NCBI RefSeq assembly: GCF_026314295.1
Contig: NZ_CP111108.1
Span: 1,364,001 to 1,428,000 of the forward strand
DNA: 64,000 nt
Direction: 5' to 3'
Origin: Caproicibacterium sp. BJN0003
GTDB lineage: Bacteria > Bacillota > Clostridia > Oscillospirales > Acutalibacteraceae
The notes below the pieces were generated by a model that had not been told where the DNA came from, did not search any database, and saw only the letters and a list, made by a program, of their open reading frames with translations. Shown here one piece after another: positions 28,031 through 35,401 of the stretch; position 1 is the stretch's first letter, and each line of letters starts with the position of its first letter. Position numbers and translations under genes: made by a program.

Positions 28031-28134
28031 TCTATTCCTATTTCTACTAACCTTTTTCGTTCTAAAATTAGTACGCTATATACCGGATGTAGACGTGCCA
28101 ATTGTAAATCGTTTAAGCGTATTGCATAAAAATT

Positions 28135-28144
28135 ATTCCCACTC
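28135..28144. repeat. Left attachment core (copy of the guaA 3' end)
   Basis: ATTCCCACTC is repeated in the same direction at 36369-36378. Read on the minus strand in the guaA frame, this region gives I-E-W-E-stop (ATA GAG TGG GAA TAA), the same last residues as GuaA. Over 17 aligned bases around the core, 14 match between the two ends. Confidence 0.8.
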
Positions 28145-28182
28145 TATCCCCGGGGCTTTTATCCCCTATTTTCCCTATGAAT

Positions 28183-29346
28183 TTAGCCGTTTTTTGCGGG
28201 TTCTATGCCCGCATTAAGCGGCTTATTTTCTTTTTCCGGATTTTTTAGAACCGTTCTAGAACCACAGGGCAATTTTTCAAGAGACTGCAAACGTGAAACA
28301 ACTTCTTCCTGCTTATGCGGCCATAGGTGGCTATAAGTGTTTAGAGTTGTTTCAACTTTTTCATGCCCGAGCCTGTCCGCTATCAGCAGCGGAGAAAAGC
28401 CCATTTCAATTAAAAGTGAAGCATGGCTGTGTCGCAGATCATGCAGTCGAATTTTTTTCACACCAGATATTTTGCACCCGCGCTGCATTTCATGCTCAAG
28501 AAAATATTTCGTAAATGGGAAAATACGACCATCTTCTTGAAGTCCGTATATCGTGGCCATATAGTCCCGCAGTTCATCACAGAGAAATGAAGGGATAGCA
28601 ATAATCCGATTACTTTTTGGCGTCTTTGGTGGTGTTATAACGTCTTCCCCATTCCGACGCGAATAGGTTTTGCTTATTGAGATTGTACCGGCAGAAAGAT
28701 CAACGTCCGCTTTCGTTAAGGCCATAAGCTCCCCTATCCGGCAGCCGGTATAATAAAGCACTTGAAAAGCCATAAAGGAACGAGACTTATCCTTAACCGC
28801 TTCCCGGAATTTCTTATATTCGTCCAACGTCCAGAACTGCATTTCGTCAGCGTTTTTCTTCCCCATACTACCAGCCTTATGGCACGGATTTTCCCGCAAG
28901 TTGTAATACCTGCAGGCATAATTAAAAAGCGCCGTGATCTGATTATTTACCGTCTTTAGATAGGTCGCAGAATACTTCTTTCCGGGTTTAAATTCAGTCT
29001 CAAGAAGCGTCGCTTGCCATTGCCTTATATTAGCAGCGGTAATGGAACACAGCGGTTTTTCTCCAAAGTATGGAATAATTAACTTATCAAAAAGGAAACG
29101 CTTTCCGTCCATTGTAGAACCGCGCAGTCGGGGATCCATATCGTTCAGATAAATATCCACAAAAGAAGAAAGTTTCATACTAACGTCTGCCTTTGTGGAT
29201 TTTAAAAAGTTGCGCTCCCATTCAAGAGCTTCTTTTCTTTTATTGAACCCGCGCTTGTGCTTCTTTTTTCGTTTGCCTGTCCAGTCGGTATAGTAAAACT
29301 GGCTTTCCCATTTAGCAGGACTTTCTGAATATTTATTTGCCGGCAT
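28183..29346 (-). CDS. Tyrosine site-specific integrase
   Basis: About 387 aa. An N-terminal arm-binding domain (SQFYYTDWTGKRKKKHKRGF), a SAM-like core-binding domain (about 70-170) and a catalytic domain with Arg in TGCRIGE, HDLRHSHASLL (His-x-x-Arg), the second His in LGHEKVETTLNTYSHL and the nucleophile Tyr in the same stretch. ATG 29346 follows AAAAAAGGAAAAAG; it lies in the last codons of the repressor gene, so both are cotranscribed. The gene points at the left attachment core, and its coding end carries the left pair of TAGAACC arm sites. Confidence 0.95.
   Translation of the reverse strand: MPANKYSESPAKWESQFYYTDWTGKRKKKHKRGFNKRKEALEWERNFLKSTKADVSMKLSSFVDIYLNDMDPRLRGSTMDGKRFLFDKLIIPYFGEKPLCSITAANIRQWQATLLETEFKPGKKYSATYLKTVNNQITALFNYACRYYNLRENPCHKAGSMGKKNADEMQFWTLDEYKKFREAVKDKSRSFMAFQVLYYTGCRIGELMALTKADVDLSAGTISISKTYSRRNGEDVITPPKTPKSNRIIAIPSFLCDELRDYMATIYGLQEDGRIFPFTKYFLEHEMQRGCKISGVKKIRLHDLRHSHASLLIEMGFSPLLIADRLGHEKVETTLNTYSHLWPHKQEEVVSRLQSLEKLPCGSRTVLKNPEKENKPLNAGIEPAKNG
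28246..28263 (+). repeat. Left pair of integrase arm-type sites
   Basis: TAGAACC occurs at 28246-28252 and again at 28257-28263, 11 bp apart, inside the end of the integrase gene and about 100 bp from the left core. The same heptamer occurs with the same 11-bp spacing and strand at the right end (36289-36306). Paired short repeats of this kind are typical binding sites for the N-terminal domain of tyrosine integrases. Confidence 0.65.
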
Positions 29347-29743
29347 TGTCTTTTTCCTTTTTTTGCTTTTCTTCAATATATTCTGAAAAATCAACGATTT
29401 CTTTCACTCCCAAGTCGTCTAAACGTGAAACGGCGAGAGAAACTCTATTTATTGCATGTTGCCGGAATTCATCACATGGAAAACCTAGGGGGGCTAGGTT
29501 CTTATTACTGTAATTTTCAATATCACTTTCATACATTTTTACTGGATCAGTTGGTTCTATTAACTCCCATACAGGCACATTAAGGGCCCAGGCTATCTTT
29601 TTAAGCTGTTCAATTCGGGGTTCACTATGTCCATTTATCCAATTACTGATAGTACTTTGATGAACTCCCGTTTCCTTTGATAAACGATACATAGTCATTG
29701 ATTCTTTTTCCATAACATTTTTAAGTTTTTGTGCAAATTCCAC
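29333..29743 (-). CDS. XRE family repressor of the element (CI-like)
   Basis: About 136 aa. Helix-turn-helix at about 10-65 (MYRLSKETGVHQSTISNWINGHSEP), followed by a helical C-terminal part rich in Glu and Lys. No peptidase Ser/Lys pair is visible, so self-cleavage of the LexA/CI type is unlikely. The start GTG 29743 is set by GGAGG eight bases upstream; the frame itself opens at a TTG in that same GGAGG. Divergent from a Cro-like gene with three operators between, it is the likely keeper of the quiescent state. Confidence 0.85.
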   Translation of the reverse strand: MEFAQKLKNVMEKESMTMYRLSKETGVHQSTISNWINGHSEPRIEQLKKIAWALNVPVWELIEPTDPVKMYESDIENYSNKNLAPLGFPCDEFRQHAINRVSLAVSRLDDLGVKEIVDFSEYIEEKQKKEKDNAGK

Positions 29744-29761
29744 AATAAGCGCCTCCAAAAT

Positions 29762-29855
29762 ACTCTAAATAATTAGACTGTTTAGGCTTGACTACTCTAA
29801 AAATATAGACTAATATATAAGCATAAGGCGAATCAATAGTCTATGCAATTAGATT
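29762..29855. promoter_or_regulatory. Three 18-bp operator-like dyads
   Basis: Three sites of 6-6-6 layout with half-site A(C/G)TCTA: 29762-29779 (actctaaataattagact), 29794-29811 (actctaaaaatatagact) and 29838-29855 (agtctatgcaattagatt). Centres are 32 and 44 bp apart. They fill the divergent region between the repressor and the Cro-like gene; the middle site covers the spacer of the rightward promoter. Confidence 0.75.
29788..29816 (+). promoter_or_regulatory. Predicted rightward early promoter of the element
   Basis: TTGACT (29788-29793), a 17-bp spacer and TAATAT (29811-29816). The second operator dyad exactly occupies the spacer, so a bound repressor would block it. It would drive the Cro-like, excisionase, replication and small genes. 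Confidence 0.6.
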
Positions 29856-29895
29856 AACACAAAATACGCCTATTATCAAGAAAAGAGGTGAAATA

Positions 29896-30096
29896 ATGAG
29901 AATAAATCGTGTGAAGTTAGTTTCAGAAATGACCCGTAAAGATATGACCGTAAAACGGCTTGCAGAATTAGCAAGAGTTTCAAGGTCAACTGTGACAGGT
30001 GTAAAAACCGGAAAGACCTGTTCTCAAACTACAGGAGATCGTATTGCATCTGCTTTAGGGGTACCTGTAGAAAAACTTATTCAAAAGGAGGAATAA
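29896..30096 (+). CDS. XRE family Cro-like regulator
   Basis: 66 aa, almost entirely one helix-turn-helix domain (MTVKRLAELARVSRSTVTGVKTG). First gene of the rightward early unit, after AAGAGGTG. Its place opposite the repressor suggests a Cro-type role at the three shared operators. Confidence 0.82.
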   Translation: MRINRVKLVSEMTRKDMTVKRLAELARVSRSTVTGVKTGKTCSQTTGDRIASALGVPVEKLIQKEE

Positions 30097-30098
30097 CA

Positions 30099-30287
30099 AT
30101 GCAGGACTATTACATAAAAGCGCCCGAAGCAGCAGCGATTTTAAGATTGAGTGAAGGTAAGACCTATGAAATATTCCGGGACTTAAATAAGGAACTGAAA
30201 TCGCAGGGCTTTGTTACCGTTGCCGGGCGGGTTCCGAGAGCATACTTCAACAAAAAATTCTTCGGCGGGCTGGAGGAAGTTTCTTGA
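30099..30287 (+). CDS. Excisionase-like helix-turn-helix protein
   Basis: 62 aa. IKAPEAAAILRLSEGKTYEIFRDLNKEL matches the MerR-like/excisionase HTH (HTH_17 type), and the GRVPRAYFNKKFF tail is the usual wing. It probably steers the integrase towards excision or acts as a regulator. Three bases after the Cro-like gene, with AAAGGAGG. Confidence 0.75.
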   Translation: MQDYYIKAPEAAAILRLSEGKTYEIFRDLNKELKSQGFVTVAGRVPRAYFNKKFFGGLEEVS

Positions 30288-32278
30288 ACCGAGATTACAG
30301 CAGGATTCCACTTGAATTAGCGAACCTAGATCAATGGGTATGCTGGGATTGGAAGGACAAGCCCTTAAAAATGCCGGTCAATCCTCAAACAGGTGAACCT
30401 GCAAAAGCGGGAATTCCCCAAAGTTGGGGGCTTTTCAGTGAAGCGATCGCTTGCATGGACGAAGGAAAATGCAGCGGAATAGGGTTTGAATTTGCTCAGA
30501 ATGGAGGCCTTGTGGGAATTGATTTAGATGATTGCTTTGAAAACAACAGCATTTTCCCAGAAGCGACCGAATTAGTAAAACAGTTCGGCAGTTATACTGA
30601 GGTTTCTCAAAGCGGAACCGGTCTTCATATCATCTGCAAAGGGAAACTTCCCGGGAAAGCAATTAAAAGCAAGACCGTTGAAATGTACGATTCCGGGCGT
30701 TATTTTGCACTGACCGGGAATGTATACGACAATAAAGAATCGCTCTGTGACGCGCAGGAAGCAATCAATTCACTATATGGAGAATTAGCCGCCGCCCGTG
30801 CAGAAGCGCAGAGAAAGCCCACAGAACCGCAAAGCAGCGGTCTTTCTCTGGACGATACCAAATTAATTGAAGTCGCCGCAAATGCCCGGAACGGTTCTCT
30901 ATTCTGTAACTTGTTCCTAGGCAAGTATGAGGGAAAATATGGCAGCCAAAGCGAAGCAGATTTAGCCTTGTGCAATATGCTTGCCTTCTACACCGGCAAG
31001 GACGCGACTCAAATGGACAGGCTTTTCCGTCAATCGGCACTTATGAGAGAAAAATGGGACAGGCTGCAATCCGGCAGTACATACGGAGCGATCACCATTC
31101 AGAATGCAATCGACCATTGCTTTCAAGTATTCGACCCAAGGACGACCGCAGAGCAGGACTTCGGGAAACCAGAGCCAAAGAAGCATACTCTTCCAACCAT
31201 ATCAGCGGCAGAACTTCAAAATAAAGATTTGCCCCCGATTCGTTATGTTGTTGTGGATATGTTTCCTCAGGGGCTTTCCCTATTAGCCTCCCCACCAAAG
31301 TATGGAAAAAGCTGGTTCGTGCTGGATTTGTGTCTTTCAGTGGCGGCCGGAAATGATTTTCTAAATCATAAGACAGTAAAAAGCGGGTGCCTTTATATGG
31401 CACTGGAAGACAGCGAGCGCCGATTACAAGACCGCATGAACAAAATTCTTTCCGGAGCGGCTGCACCGGATCATTTCGACTATGCGACTTCTGCTCTTGA
31501 CATTGGGCAGGGGCTTATAGAACAGCTAGAAGGCTACATAAAGCAAAGACCGGAAACGGGGCTGATTGTAATTGATACCCTTCAAAAAGTCAGAGCGCCG
31601 CAAAAAGCGGGGAACAATGCTTACGGTGAGGACTATAGAGAGGTGGGAATTCTGAAATCATTTGCAGATCAACACGGAATTTGCCTTCTTTTGGTTCACC
31701 ATTTGCGAAAAATGGCAGACGATACCGACGCTTTTAACCGCATTTCCGGAACTAATGGAATTATGGGTGCAGTCGATACAGCACTGGTGATGACCCGAGC
31801 AAAACGAACAGACACGCAAACGACACTTTCAATCACCGGCCGAGATATAGACAGCAGCGAAACTGTTATCGAATTTCACAAAGATGATTGCAAGTGGCAC
31901 GTTTTAGGTGACGCTAGTTGGCTACAGGAACAGCAAGCAAAGCTTGAATACAACAGCAGTCCCATAGTTAAAACAATCAAAGAACTTCTTGAGCAAAGCC
32001 CCGGAGGGTGGAATGGCAGTATGCAGGAACTTCTTGACGCTGGAAAGCATTTTGCCGGAACCTATTTAGCGGATTCCACCCGTGCATTAACTTCCAAAGT
32101 GAAAGCACTTGAAAAACCACTTTTTGATTATGATGGGATTATTCACGAGAGAGCCAAACACGGAAATGCAGGAGGAAAGCATCATTTCTATTTTGCAACC
32201 GTTCATCAAATATCTGATACCGTTGATAATGAAACCACATATGAAGAAGCACTTTCAGCATTCCCTAGTATAAATTAA
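30284..32278 (+). CDS. Primase-polymerase/RepA-type helicase fusion
   Basis: 664 aa. The N-terminal about 170 residues look like an archaeo-eukaryotic type primase-polymerase: the acidic VGIDLDDCF, SGTGLHIICKG and EMYDSGRYFALTGN motifs are in order. Residues about 310-540 are a RecA-fold ATPase of the RepA/AAA_25 type with Walker A SPPKYGKSW, Walker B LIVIDTLQK and a LLLVHHLRK segment. The C-terminus has a winged-helix-like part. It likely starts element replication. Start TTG 30284 overlaps the preceding stop (TTGA) and follows GGAGG. Confidence 0.88.
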   Translation: MNRDYSRIPLELANLDQWVCWDWKDKPLKMPVNPQTGEPAKAGIPQSWGLFSEAIACMDEGKCSGIGFEFAQNGGLVGIDLDDCFENNSIFPEATELVKQFGSYTEVSQSGTGLHIICKGKLPGKAIKSKTVEMYDSGRYFALTGNVYDNKESLCDAQEAINSLYGELAAARAEAQRKPTEPQSSGLSLDDTKLIEVAANARNGSLFCNLFLGKYEGKYGSQSEADLALCNMLAFYTGKDATQMDRLFRQSALMREKWDRLQSGSTYGAITIQNAIDHCFQVFDPRTTAEQDFGKPEPKKHTLPTISAAELQNKDLPPIRYVVVDMFPQGLSLLASPPKYGKSWFVLDLCLSVAAGNDFLNHKTVKSGCLYMALEDSERRLQDRMNKILSGAAAPDHFDYATSALDIGQGLIEQLEGYIKQRPETGLIVIDTLQKVRAPQKAGNNAYGEDYREVGILKSFADQHGICLLLVHHLRKMADDTDAFNRISGTNGIMGAVDTALVMTRAKRTDTQTTLSITGRDIDSSETVIEFHKDDCKWHVLGDASWLQEQQAKLEYNSSPIVKTIKELLEQSPGGWNGSMQELLDAGKHFAGTYLADSTRALTSKVKALEKPLFDYDGIIHERAKHGNAGGKHHFYFATVHQISDTVDNETTYEEALSAFPSIN

Positions 32279-32334
32279 CCGTTCATACCATTCGTGACCA
32301 TTCATCATGCAACGGTATGAACGATATGAACGGT
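32278..32334. repeat. Iteron-like cluster after the replication gene
   Basis: Copies of a (GG)TATGAACGGT-type unit: ACCGTTCATACC inverted at 32278-32289, a weaker inverted copy GACCATTCAT at 32296-32305, then GGTATGAACG at 32314-32323 and ATATGAACGGT at 32324-32334. Repeated sites beside a replication gene suggest an origin; the inverted arms could also form a transcript hairpin. Confidence 0.55.
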
Positions 32335-32378
32335 CGATACATATACCCCCTTGTGGGCTTAAAAAGAGGTGAAACAGA

Positions 32379-32579
32379 ATGACAAATAACAGGCATTGTC
32401 CTTTTGCAGAGATGGATTGTTCCTCACTTTGCGGCCTTTATTATCGTGATCGGGAATTATGCAGTCTTGAAGCTATTGCACTAAACCTTGATAATGCGGA
32501 AATAGATGCTAATAACGTTAAGGACTCGATCGAAAATTTCAATAATGACATTTGTCGCGCAATTTACGAAACACATTAA
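32379..32579 (+). CDS. Small Cys-containing protein of unknown function
   Basis: 66 aa. Four Cys in the first half (HCPFAEMDCSSLCGLYYRDRELC region, spacing 6, 3 and 9 residues) may bind a metal, followed by a helical part. AAGAGGTG precedes the ATG. Part of the early rightward unit of the element. I do not recognise a named family. Confidence 0.7.
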   Translation: MTNNRHCPFAEMDCSSLCGLYYRDRELCSLEAIALNLDNAEIDANNVKDSIENFNNDICRAIYETH

Positions 32580-32596
32580 AAAGGAGATTATTAAAA

Positions 32597-32875
32597 ATGA
32601 AAAATGCTGATTTACTCGCTATCGGATTGACAAAGGAGCAGTGCAAAGCTGTCCAGAATCTGCACCATGAATTAATGGGTGACGCCATGAAAGCCGGAAA
32701 GGAAAAAGAGCGTATTGCAGAAAGAAGTTCCTCTTTACGCACGGCCATTGTCAAAATATCCTATCTTCTTGATGCCGAAAATCTTCGGAAAGTTCTATTG
32801 ACCGCTTCTAATTTGTACGCTCAGCAGTCAGAACCAGAAGCCAAAGAGAAGGAGAAAAGCCATGACGAACAATAA
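32597..32875 (+). CDS. Small helical protein of unknown function
   Basis: About 92 aa, mostly charged helices, starting MKNADLLAIGLTKEQ. ATG 32597 is chosen over the open frame from 32552 because AAAAAGGAG lies just upstream and the previous gene ends at 32579. A TKEQ-x-VQNLHHEL helix resembles start regions of small phage proteins, but no function can be given. It overlaps the next gene by 14 bp. Confidence 0.7.
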   Translation: MKNADLLAIGLTKEQCKAVQNLHHELMGDAMKAGKEKERIAERSSSLRTAIVKISYLLDAENLRKVLLTASNLYAQQSEPEAKEKEKSHDEQ

Positions 32876-33212
32876 AAAAAGTGCCTCTGCAGCGGCAACT
32901 GCACAAGGCACAAAACAAAAAGTTTTCCGGAATGAGAATACCACAATTCCAGAGGAAACGCAAGACCTGTACCGTATCATAAGTGACTTAGATGATTGCG
33001 GAATCAAATTTGAGCAGGAAAAAGATACTTTTTCTCTTATCCTTGAAGATTTAGAAGATAGTGTGAACGGTTCAAATTTAGGACGGGCTTTAATGGACGT
33101 TTCCTCCTTGACTTTAATATATGACTCGTTCTATGACAGTTTGAAGACTTACCAAGAATTAATCAGTGCTGCATATGACCGCTATCATTTGGAGGTTCCC
33201 CGTGAAGATTAA
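32862..33212 (+). CDS. Small acidic helical protein of unknown function
   Basis: 116 aa. A low-complexity basic start (TNNKKSASAAATAQGTKQK) is followed by an acidic helical domain. GAAGGAGAAA-like sequence upstream and overlap with both neighbours show translational coupling. No family recognised. Confidence 0.65.
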   Translation: MTNNKKSASAAATAQGTKQKVFRNENTTIPEETQDLYRIISDLDDCGIKFEQEKDTFSLILEDLEDSVNGSNLGRALMDVSSLTLIYDSFYDSLKTYQELISAAYDRYHLEVPRED

Positions 33213-33384
33213 AATCACATATCAAATGAACGAATTGACCGAAGCAGCGGAAATCTATCATGCAGTCAAAGAGATTCTTCCCCACGCAAGATTACATATA
33301 AACGAGGCCAAGCCCCCCTATTGTATCGTATATCTGACCTCTAAAAATCCGCCAAACTCGCAAAATGACGGGAAAACCGCTTGA
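33202..33384 (+). CDS. Small protein of unknown function
   Basis: About 60 aa, predicted beta-alpha-beta (KIKITYQMNELTEAAEIYHA). GTG 33202 is chosen because GGAGG at 33191-33195 is six bases upstream; it overlaps the previous gene by 11 bp. Last gene before the capsid promoter, whose -35 box lies at its stop codon. No family recognised. Confidence 0.6.
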   Translation: MKIKITYQMNELTEAAEIYHAVKEILPHARLHINEAKPPYCIVYLTSKNPPNSQNDGKTA

Positions 33385-33409
33385 CTACCTCCCCTATTTG
33401 ATATATACT
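33381..33409 (+). promoter_or_regulatory. Predicted promoter of the capsid genes
   Basis: TTGACT (33381-33386), a 17-bp spacer and TATACT (33404-33409), about 135 bp before the scaffold gene. It has no operator dyad like those of the early promoter, so the late genes may be controlled at the leader terminator instead. Confidence 0.65.
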
Positions 33410-33422
33410 TTATGTATAAGTT

Positions 33423-33503
33423 AAGGCATAGAGTACCGCTTGTAAAGTTAGCCAAAAGGCATGGGAAACAGCTTAAAAGCTGGTATCCTATGCCTTTTCT
33501 TTA
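33423..33503 (+). promoter_or_regulatory. Leader terminator with an alternative pairing before the capsid genes
   Basis: A strong terminator hairpin (33454-33466 with 33486-33498, about 13 pairs, plus an inner CAGCT/AGCTG stem) is followed by a T-rich tract, between promoter and scaffold gene. The segment 33423-33437 can pair with 33482-33496 at 14 of 15 positions, competing for the same 3' strand. This suits an attenuator; what would switch it is unknown. Confidence 0.6.
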
Positions 33504-33543
33504 TATTTAGCCTACTCAAGGCGTAAAACGGAGGTATTTAATT

Positions 33544-34017
33544 ATGGACAACAACGATAACAAAGCCCAGAACGCAGCACAGCAGAGCCAGCAGCCGTCA
33601 GGAAACGCGACACCGGCGGGAACAGGTGAACCGGCGGCAACTGAAAAGACTTTTACTCAGGACGAAGTGAATCAGATCATTTCCGAGCGATTGAAACGTG
33701 AGAGAGCCAAGACCGAACCACCGGATGATTCCAAAGAGAAGGAACTTTCCGAGCGAGAATCCAGACTCGATTGCAGAGAATATATTGCAGGCAAGGGATA
33801 CCCGAAAAAATTACTGAATTTATTCGATACTTCAAATACAGAAGCCTTCAAAGGTTCCGTTGAGAATCTTATCAAGGCTTTCCCCTCTATTGTGGACACA
33901 AAAACCACGGGAGGTACGGGAAGTCCTTGCCCGCCCGGGGGATTCCACTTTTCACAGCAGAGAAGCTTTGCACAAAGTAAAGACCCTACTGCTGCAGCGT
34001 TCGGGTTGAACAAATGA
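33544..34017 (+). CDS. Capsid scaffold-like protein (DUF4355 type)
   Basis: 157 aa. A disordered Gln/Ala/Pro-rich start, then FTQDEVNQIISERLKRERAK and a charged coiled coil, which is the pattern of DUF4355 phage scaffolding proteins, usually encoded just before the major capsid protein, as here. It would guide shell assembly. ATG 33544 follows ACGGAGG. Confidence 0.8.
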   Translation: MDNNDNKAQNAAQQSQQPSGNATPAGTGEPAATEKTFTQDEVNQIISERLKRERAKTEPPDDSKEKELSERESRLDCREYIAGKGYPKKLLNLFDTSNTEAFKGSVENLIKAFPSIVDTKTTGGTGSPCPPGGFHFSQQRSFAQSKDPTAAAFGLNK

Positions 34018-34032
34018 AAGGACGCTTAATTT

Positions 34033-34878
34033 ATGGCTATTGATTTGACAACAAAATTTGCCCCTTATACTGATGAGGTATTCAAGGCAGAAAGCAAAAG
34101 AAGTATTCTCACAAATAGTGACTTTGACTGGACAGGCGCACACACTGTCAAGATTTACAAAGTAACCACAACGGGCATGAATGACTATGACCGTGAGGGT
34201 GCAAATGCAGCCACCCAGCCGAGCCGCTTCGGGACAGTTGCCGGATTGGACGCGACGACCGAGGAAATGACGTTGAAAAAGGATCGTTCCTTTACCTTCG
34301 CCATTGATAAGCTGGACACTGACGAAACCCAGCAGCAGCTACAGGCCGCTTCTGCATTGGCAAGGCAGGAACGCGAGGTTATTATCCCCGAGGTTGATTC
34401 TTATGTTTATAGCATTATGTGTACCAATGCAGGGACAGCCCCGGCCGCTATTGCCTTAACTTCTGAAAACATTTATTCCGAGATTTTAAAAGCCTCTCAG
34501 GTAATGGATGATGCAGAAGTAACAGACACAGGACGTTTCATTGTGGTTACCCCTGCCATTTATGCGATTATGAAGCAAAGCAAAGAAATTGTAATGAATA
34601 CCGATATCGGCGAGGATATGCGCGCAAAAGGCGTTGTCAGTAACCTTGACGGCTGTAATGTTATCAAGGTTCCCTCTGTCCGTTTGCCGAAGAATTTCGG
34701 ATTCTTGATGGTTCACCCTTCCGCTACCGTCGCGCCGGTAAAGCTGGAAGATTACAGAATCCACCAAGACCCGCCGGGAATCTCGGGTGCTTTGGTAGAG
34801 GGGCGTATTGTGTATGATGCTTTCGTCATGGACAATAAAAAGAAAGCCTTGTACTATCAGGCAGTAACAACCGCTTAA
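34033..34878 (+). CDS. Phage major capsid protein
   Basis: 281 aa. It matches phage coat proteins that pair with DUF4355 scaffolds: TTKFAPYTDEVFKAESKRS at the start, LKKDRSFTFAIDKLD, EREVIIPEVDSYVYS, RFIVVTPAIYAIMK and a C-terminal beta-rich YDAFVMDNKKKALYYQA. The fold is probably HK97-like. No protease gene is nearby and there is no clear cleaved pro-part. Ribosome binding site AAAGGA. A terminator-like hairpin follows. Confidence 0.88.
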   Translation: MAIDLTTKFAPYTDEVFKAESKRSILTNSDFDWTGAHTVKIYKVTTTGMNDYDREGANAATQPSRFGTVAGLDATTEEMTLKKDRSFTFAIDKLDTDETQQQLQAASALARQEREVIIPEVDSYVYSIMCTNAGTAPAAIALTSENIYSEILKASQVMDDAEVTDTGRFIVVTPAIYAIMKQSKEIVMNTDIGEDMRAKGVVSNLDGCNVIKVPSVRLPKNFGFLMVHPSATVAPVKLEDYRIHQDPPGISGALVEGRIVYDAFVMDNKKKALYYQAVTTA

Positions 34879-34885
34879 AGCAACT

Positions 34886-34926
34886 TAGGGGCGTGTGGGC
34901 TTTTATCCCATACACCCCTTTTCTTT
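34886..34926 (+). terminator. Terminator after the capsid gene
   Basis: Stem GGGGCGTGTGGG (34888-34899) / CCCATACACCCC (34907-34918), one mismatch and one G-U pair, followed by TTTTCTTTTA. It would end or reduce transcription from the capsid gene into the next genes. Confidence 0.7.
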
Positions 34927-34943
34927 TAATTGGAGGTGAAAAC

Positions 34944-35165
34944 ATGGCAGAAAGGAAGCGGTTCAAAATGGGAACGCCTAGAGATATTAAGCGAACTCTG
35001 AACCGTGTTTCAAACATGGTTCTGAACGGACAGATAGATTCAAAAGATGCAAACGCGATTATTTATGCTTGTAATACAACGCTTTCTACAATCCGCATAG
35101 ATGAGCAGGAAAAGCGGCTAGACGAATTGGAGAAGGTTATTAAAAATATGGAGGAGTCAAAATGA
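34944..35165 (+). CDS. Small helical phage-type protein of unknown function
   Basis: About 73 aa (MAERKRFKMGTPRDIKRT..., ending in a charged coil). The ATG at 34944 follows TGGAGGTG; an open frame begins earlier but crosses the terminator. The RDIKRTLNRVSNMVLNG pattern occurs in small proteins next to phage packaging genes, but I cannot assign a role. It overlaps the next gene by four bases. Confidence 0.65.
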   Translation: MAERKRFKMGTPRDIKRTLNRVSNMVLNGQIDSKDANAIIYACNTTLSTIRIDEQEKRLDELEKVIKNMEESK

Positions 35166-35389
35166 ACGCCTTTATGAAAAGACTTGAATATTTAAATCAG
35201 ATAGCACAGAGTCAGGGAGGATCGTGGAAACTGGAGTTCCCGGACGGTTCTATCAAGATATATGGTTCCGTTGAGACATACATTGAGCTGCTTCAATGTT
35301 CCGTGACTGGTTCTGCCCTTCCAAATGTTGAGAATATCGGCAGGACTAAAAATCAAACAGATGAATTAATTGAAAAGCTATTGATGTAG
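35162..35389 (+). CDS. Small protein of unknown function
   Basis: 75 aa, overlapping the previous gene (ATGA). KLEFPDGSIKIYGSVETYIELL suggests a short beta sheet followed by a helix. GGAGG-like sequence precedes it. No family recognised; its position between capsid and sigma-like gene is the only clue. Confidence 0.6.
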   Translation: MNAFMKRLEYLNQIAQSQGGSWKLEFPDGSIKIYGSVETYIELLQCSVTGSALPNVENIGRTKNQTDELIEKLLM

Positions 35390-35401
35390 GAGGTTGCCGC
35401 C

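Noticed and set aside
28020-28134. Short open frame on the minus strand (about 37 codons) between the left core and the terminator
   Set aside because: It has no start codon with a ribosome binding site and no recognised similarity; probably chance or a decayed fragment.
33544-34878. Encapsulin nanocompartment
   Set aside because: The shell protein is preceded by a phage-type scaffold and sits in an integrative element with integrase and repressor; no cargo enzyme gene is adjacent.
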